Below, piece by piece: positions 4,391 to 5,637 of a stretch of DNA of 5,637 nt. Made by a program: the position numbers and the translations under genes. Position 1 is the first letter of the stretch. Each line of letters starts with the position of its first letter. Location: positions 1 through 5,637 of the forward strand of contig CAMSGF010000064.1 of assembly GCA_947058225.1 (NCBI GenBank). Reading direction: 5' to 3'. The DNA is from an uncultured Eubacteriaceae bacterium (GTDB lineage Bacteria > Bacillota > Clostridia > Eubacteriales > Anaerofustaceae). The notes below the pieces were generated by a model. That model was given only the letters and a program-made list of their open reading frames with translations, was not told the DNA's origin and searched no databases.

Positions 4391-5637
4391 ATGAGTATTT
4401 ATGATGATGAAAAAAGAACTAAGGCGTCTCCTGCGACCAGAAAACTGGCAAAGGACCTTGGAGTTGATTTAAACAAGGTTATGGGAACCGGTTTGGATGG
4501 AAGAATACAGGTAGAAGATATTAAAAGATATGTCAACAACGGAAGTGAGGATGAAAATGATATGGGTATGGACGAATACAAGGCAAGTGAAATAAATGAT
4601 GTTAAGGTTGTCGGGGAAGACGGGATTGATTTTGAAAGGGAAAAAGATAGCTTTGCAGACAGTATTATTGATAAGTCAATAGAAGAAAGCCTCGAAAATG
4701 TAATTAAAAGGACGATGGAAGAAAGCGAAGTTCACTCAGAAGAAAAGGAAACATTAAGCGAAGTTATCAGCGAAAATAGTGATATTACAGAGGAAAAAGA
4801 AGAAGACAAAGAAGTTGAAAAAGAAGAAATTAAAGAAGAGAGTGAAACTATTATAGACAAAAAAGAAGAAGAAATTAAAAAAGAACTTGCTCAGGCGATA
4901 GATGAGGATATTCTTGATGTTTTGGGACTTCAGGTTGATGATATTATTGATGAAGATGAAGAAGAAACTGAAGATGAAGAGGAAGAAGAATTTGGCGGAT
5001 ACATATTGGGAATGCCATTAAAGGACCCTGATGAAATTTCTGTTGCAAATGTTGCATACGAAGAAGCCATAAAAGAGTCTTATTCGATTAAGCCGATTGA
5101 ATCAACAAAAAATAAAGATGATGAGTCGGATGAAGACAGTGCAGATGAAGCACATGAAGTTGATATTGAGGTACAAGAAGAAAAAGAAGAATTAAATGAC
5201 ATTGCAGTTACACAGGCGTTTGAAGATGTTGGTGATGAGTCTATCAGCGATTATGAAATAGAAAGAATATTAAATGACCCTGATTATAAGCCCGAAGAAA
5301 AAGCACAGGTTCCGAGCATAAAAGAAGATGCACCTATTGTAACTATCAATGATGAAAGCGAAACGACAATTAGAAATATTGACAATGATATGATTATGTT
5401 TGAAAATGCAAATAATTCTATCAATTTAGATGAAGATGAAGACCCTGAAATTGAAATTGAGATAAATCATATTACAAATGATGGAATAATAAGCACTTCA
5501 AAGGATATCAATTATGAAAATGCCGATAAGGAAATAAAAGACTTTATCGAAACAAATTCCAAAGCTATTTTTGGCAGTGAAGTGGATGCGGACAGCGAAA
5601 GTATTATTGTAAATCACAGTGATATTGAAACTGTTGA
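4391..5637 (+). CDS. E2-like protein: N-terminal peripheral-subunit-binding domain followed by a very long acidic region (3' partial)
   Basis: The frame is open from the ATG at 4391 to the window end (415 codons, no stop). It starts 14 bases after E1 beta, with AGG at 4379-4381 as a modest SD. Residues 10-48 are a clear E3/E1-binding (PSBD) domain: KASPATRKLAKDLGVDL, then VMGTGLDGRI, then EDIKRYV, the domain by which dihydrolipoamide acyltransferases hold E1 or E3. In normal E2 proteins one or more lipoyl domains precede it and the acyltransferase core follows a short linker. Here only nine residues precede it, and residues 49-415 are acidic low-complexity sequence, for example 181-200 almost wholly Asp/Glu. 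No lipoylation site (DKA in a beta-hairpin) or acyltransferase motif (HxxxDG) is visible. A catalytic core could lie beyond the edge, or the protein could be a scaffold. Alternative: an E3-binding-protein analogue. Confidence 0.8.
   Translation, partial: MSIYDDEKRTKASPATRKLAKDLGVDLNKVMGTGLDGRIQVEDIKRYVNNGSEDENDMGMDEYKASEINDVKVVGEDGIDFEREKDSFADSIIDKSIEESLENVIKRTMEESEVHSEEKETLSEVISENSDITEEKEEDKEVEKEEIKEESETIIDKKEEEIKKELAQAIDEDILDVLGLQVDDIIDEDEEETEDEEEEEFGGYILGMPLKDPDEISVANVAYEEAIKESYSIKPIESTKNKDDESDEDSADEAHEVDIEVQEEKEELNDIAVTQAFEDVGDESISDYEIERILNDPDYKPEEKAQVPSIKEDAPIVTINDESETTIRNIDNDMIMFENANNSINLDEDEDPEIEIEINHITNDGIISTSKDINYENADKEIKDFIETNSKAIFGSEVDADSESIIVNHSDIETV
4421..4534 (+). other. Peripheral-subunit-binding domain (PSBD) coding segment
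   Basis: It encodes residues 11-48 of the E2-like protein. It contains the family's two short helices (PATRKLAKDLG and EDIKRYV) and the central V-x-GTG-x2-GRI loop, with the conserved Arg17, Gly32, Gly34, Arg38 and Asp43. In characterised complexes this domain binds the E1 beta C-terminal region or the E3 dimer, which agrees with its position next to E1 beta. Confidence 0.85.
4535..5635 (+). other. Acidic, probably disordered region of the E2-like protein
   Basis: It encodes residues 49-415, rich in Glu and Asp throughout. The densest block is residues 134-200. Hydrophobic islands interrupt it: DILDVLGLQVDDII (173-186), FGGYILGMPL (201-210), ISVANVAYEEAI (216-227) and TQAFEDVGDESISDYEIERIL (274-294). 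The islands could be short helices or docking motifs. I see no exact internal repeat unit and no known domain. Typical E2 linkers are Ala/Pro-rich and 20-50 residues long, so this is unlike them in both length and composition. Confidence 0.7.

Noticed and set aside
4399..4581. Antisense open frame opposite the PSBD region
   Set aside because: The + strand encodes a clear PSBD in an uninterrupted 415-codon frame; the antisense product has no motif.
5503..5560. NADKEIKDF and NSKAIFG as possible lipoylation sites
   Set aside because: There is no surrounding lipoyl-domain beta-strand pattern or upstream Gly-rich entry. Single Lys residues in an acidic context are not enough.

Overview
The window looks like part of the chromosome of a low-GC Gram-positive anaerobe in the Clostridia. 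The reasons are the AT-rich sequence, heavy use of AGA and ATA codons, GGAG-type ribosome binding sites, a maf-radC pair (a common clostridial arrangement) and a methylerythritol-phosphate (MEP) pathway gene. I cannot place it to genus. All genes are on the + strand and tightly packed, so there is no intergenic stretch longer than about 35 bases.

Left part (about 2-1256). A Maf-family nucleotide pyrophosphatase reading frame overlaps radC by 8 bases. The maf frame is odd. Its first 21 or so codons are not the Maf N-terminus; they resemble the start of an unrelated clostridial family (DUF5685-like, with a PELKVKEYE...YCGL signature). The Maf sequence picks up only at GLDFEI, so the catalytic SxSxRR loop is absent. 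It is either an in-frame deletion fusion or an assembly join at the window edge. RadC has a complete helix-hairpin-helix and JAMM motif.

Middle (1247-1991). A perfect 19-base palindrome containing TATAAT lies across the radC stop codon and upstream of ispD. It is a candidate promoter/operator. ispD encodes an intact-looking MEP cytidylyltransferase.

Right part (2005-5637). Three consecutive genes encode a 2-oxoacid-dehydrogenase-like set: E1 alpha, E1 beta and an E2-like protein that runs off the window. The set is unusual. E1 alpha and E1 beta keep the thiamine-diphosphate site (GDG-x26-NN and a catalytic Glu), but three histidines normally conserved in E1 active sites are replaced. E1 alpha carries a C-terminal acidic tail of about 150 residues. 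The E2-like protein begins directly with a peripheral-subunit-binding domain, with no lipoyl domain in front, and then continues for more than 360 residues of acidic, low-complexity sequence without reaching a lipoyl or acyltransferase domain. Together these suggest a divergent, possibly re-purposed dehydrogenase-like complex organised by acidic disordered regions. This is the most interesting content of the window.
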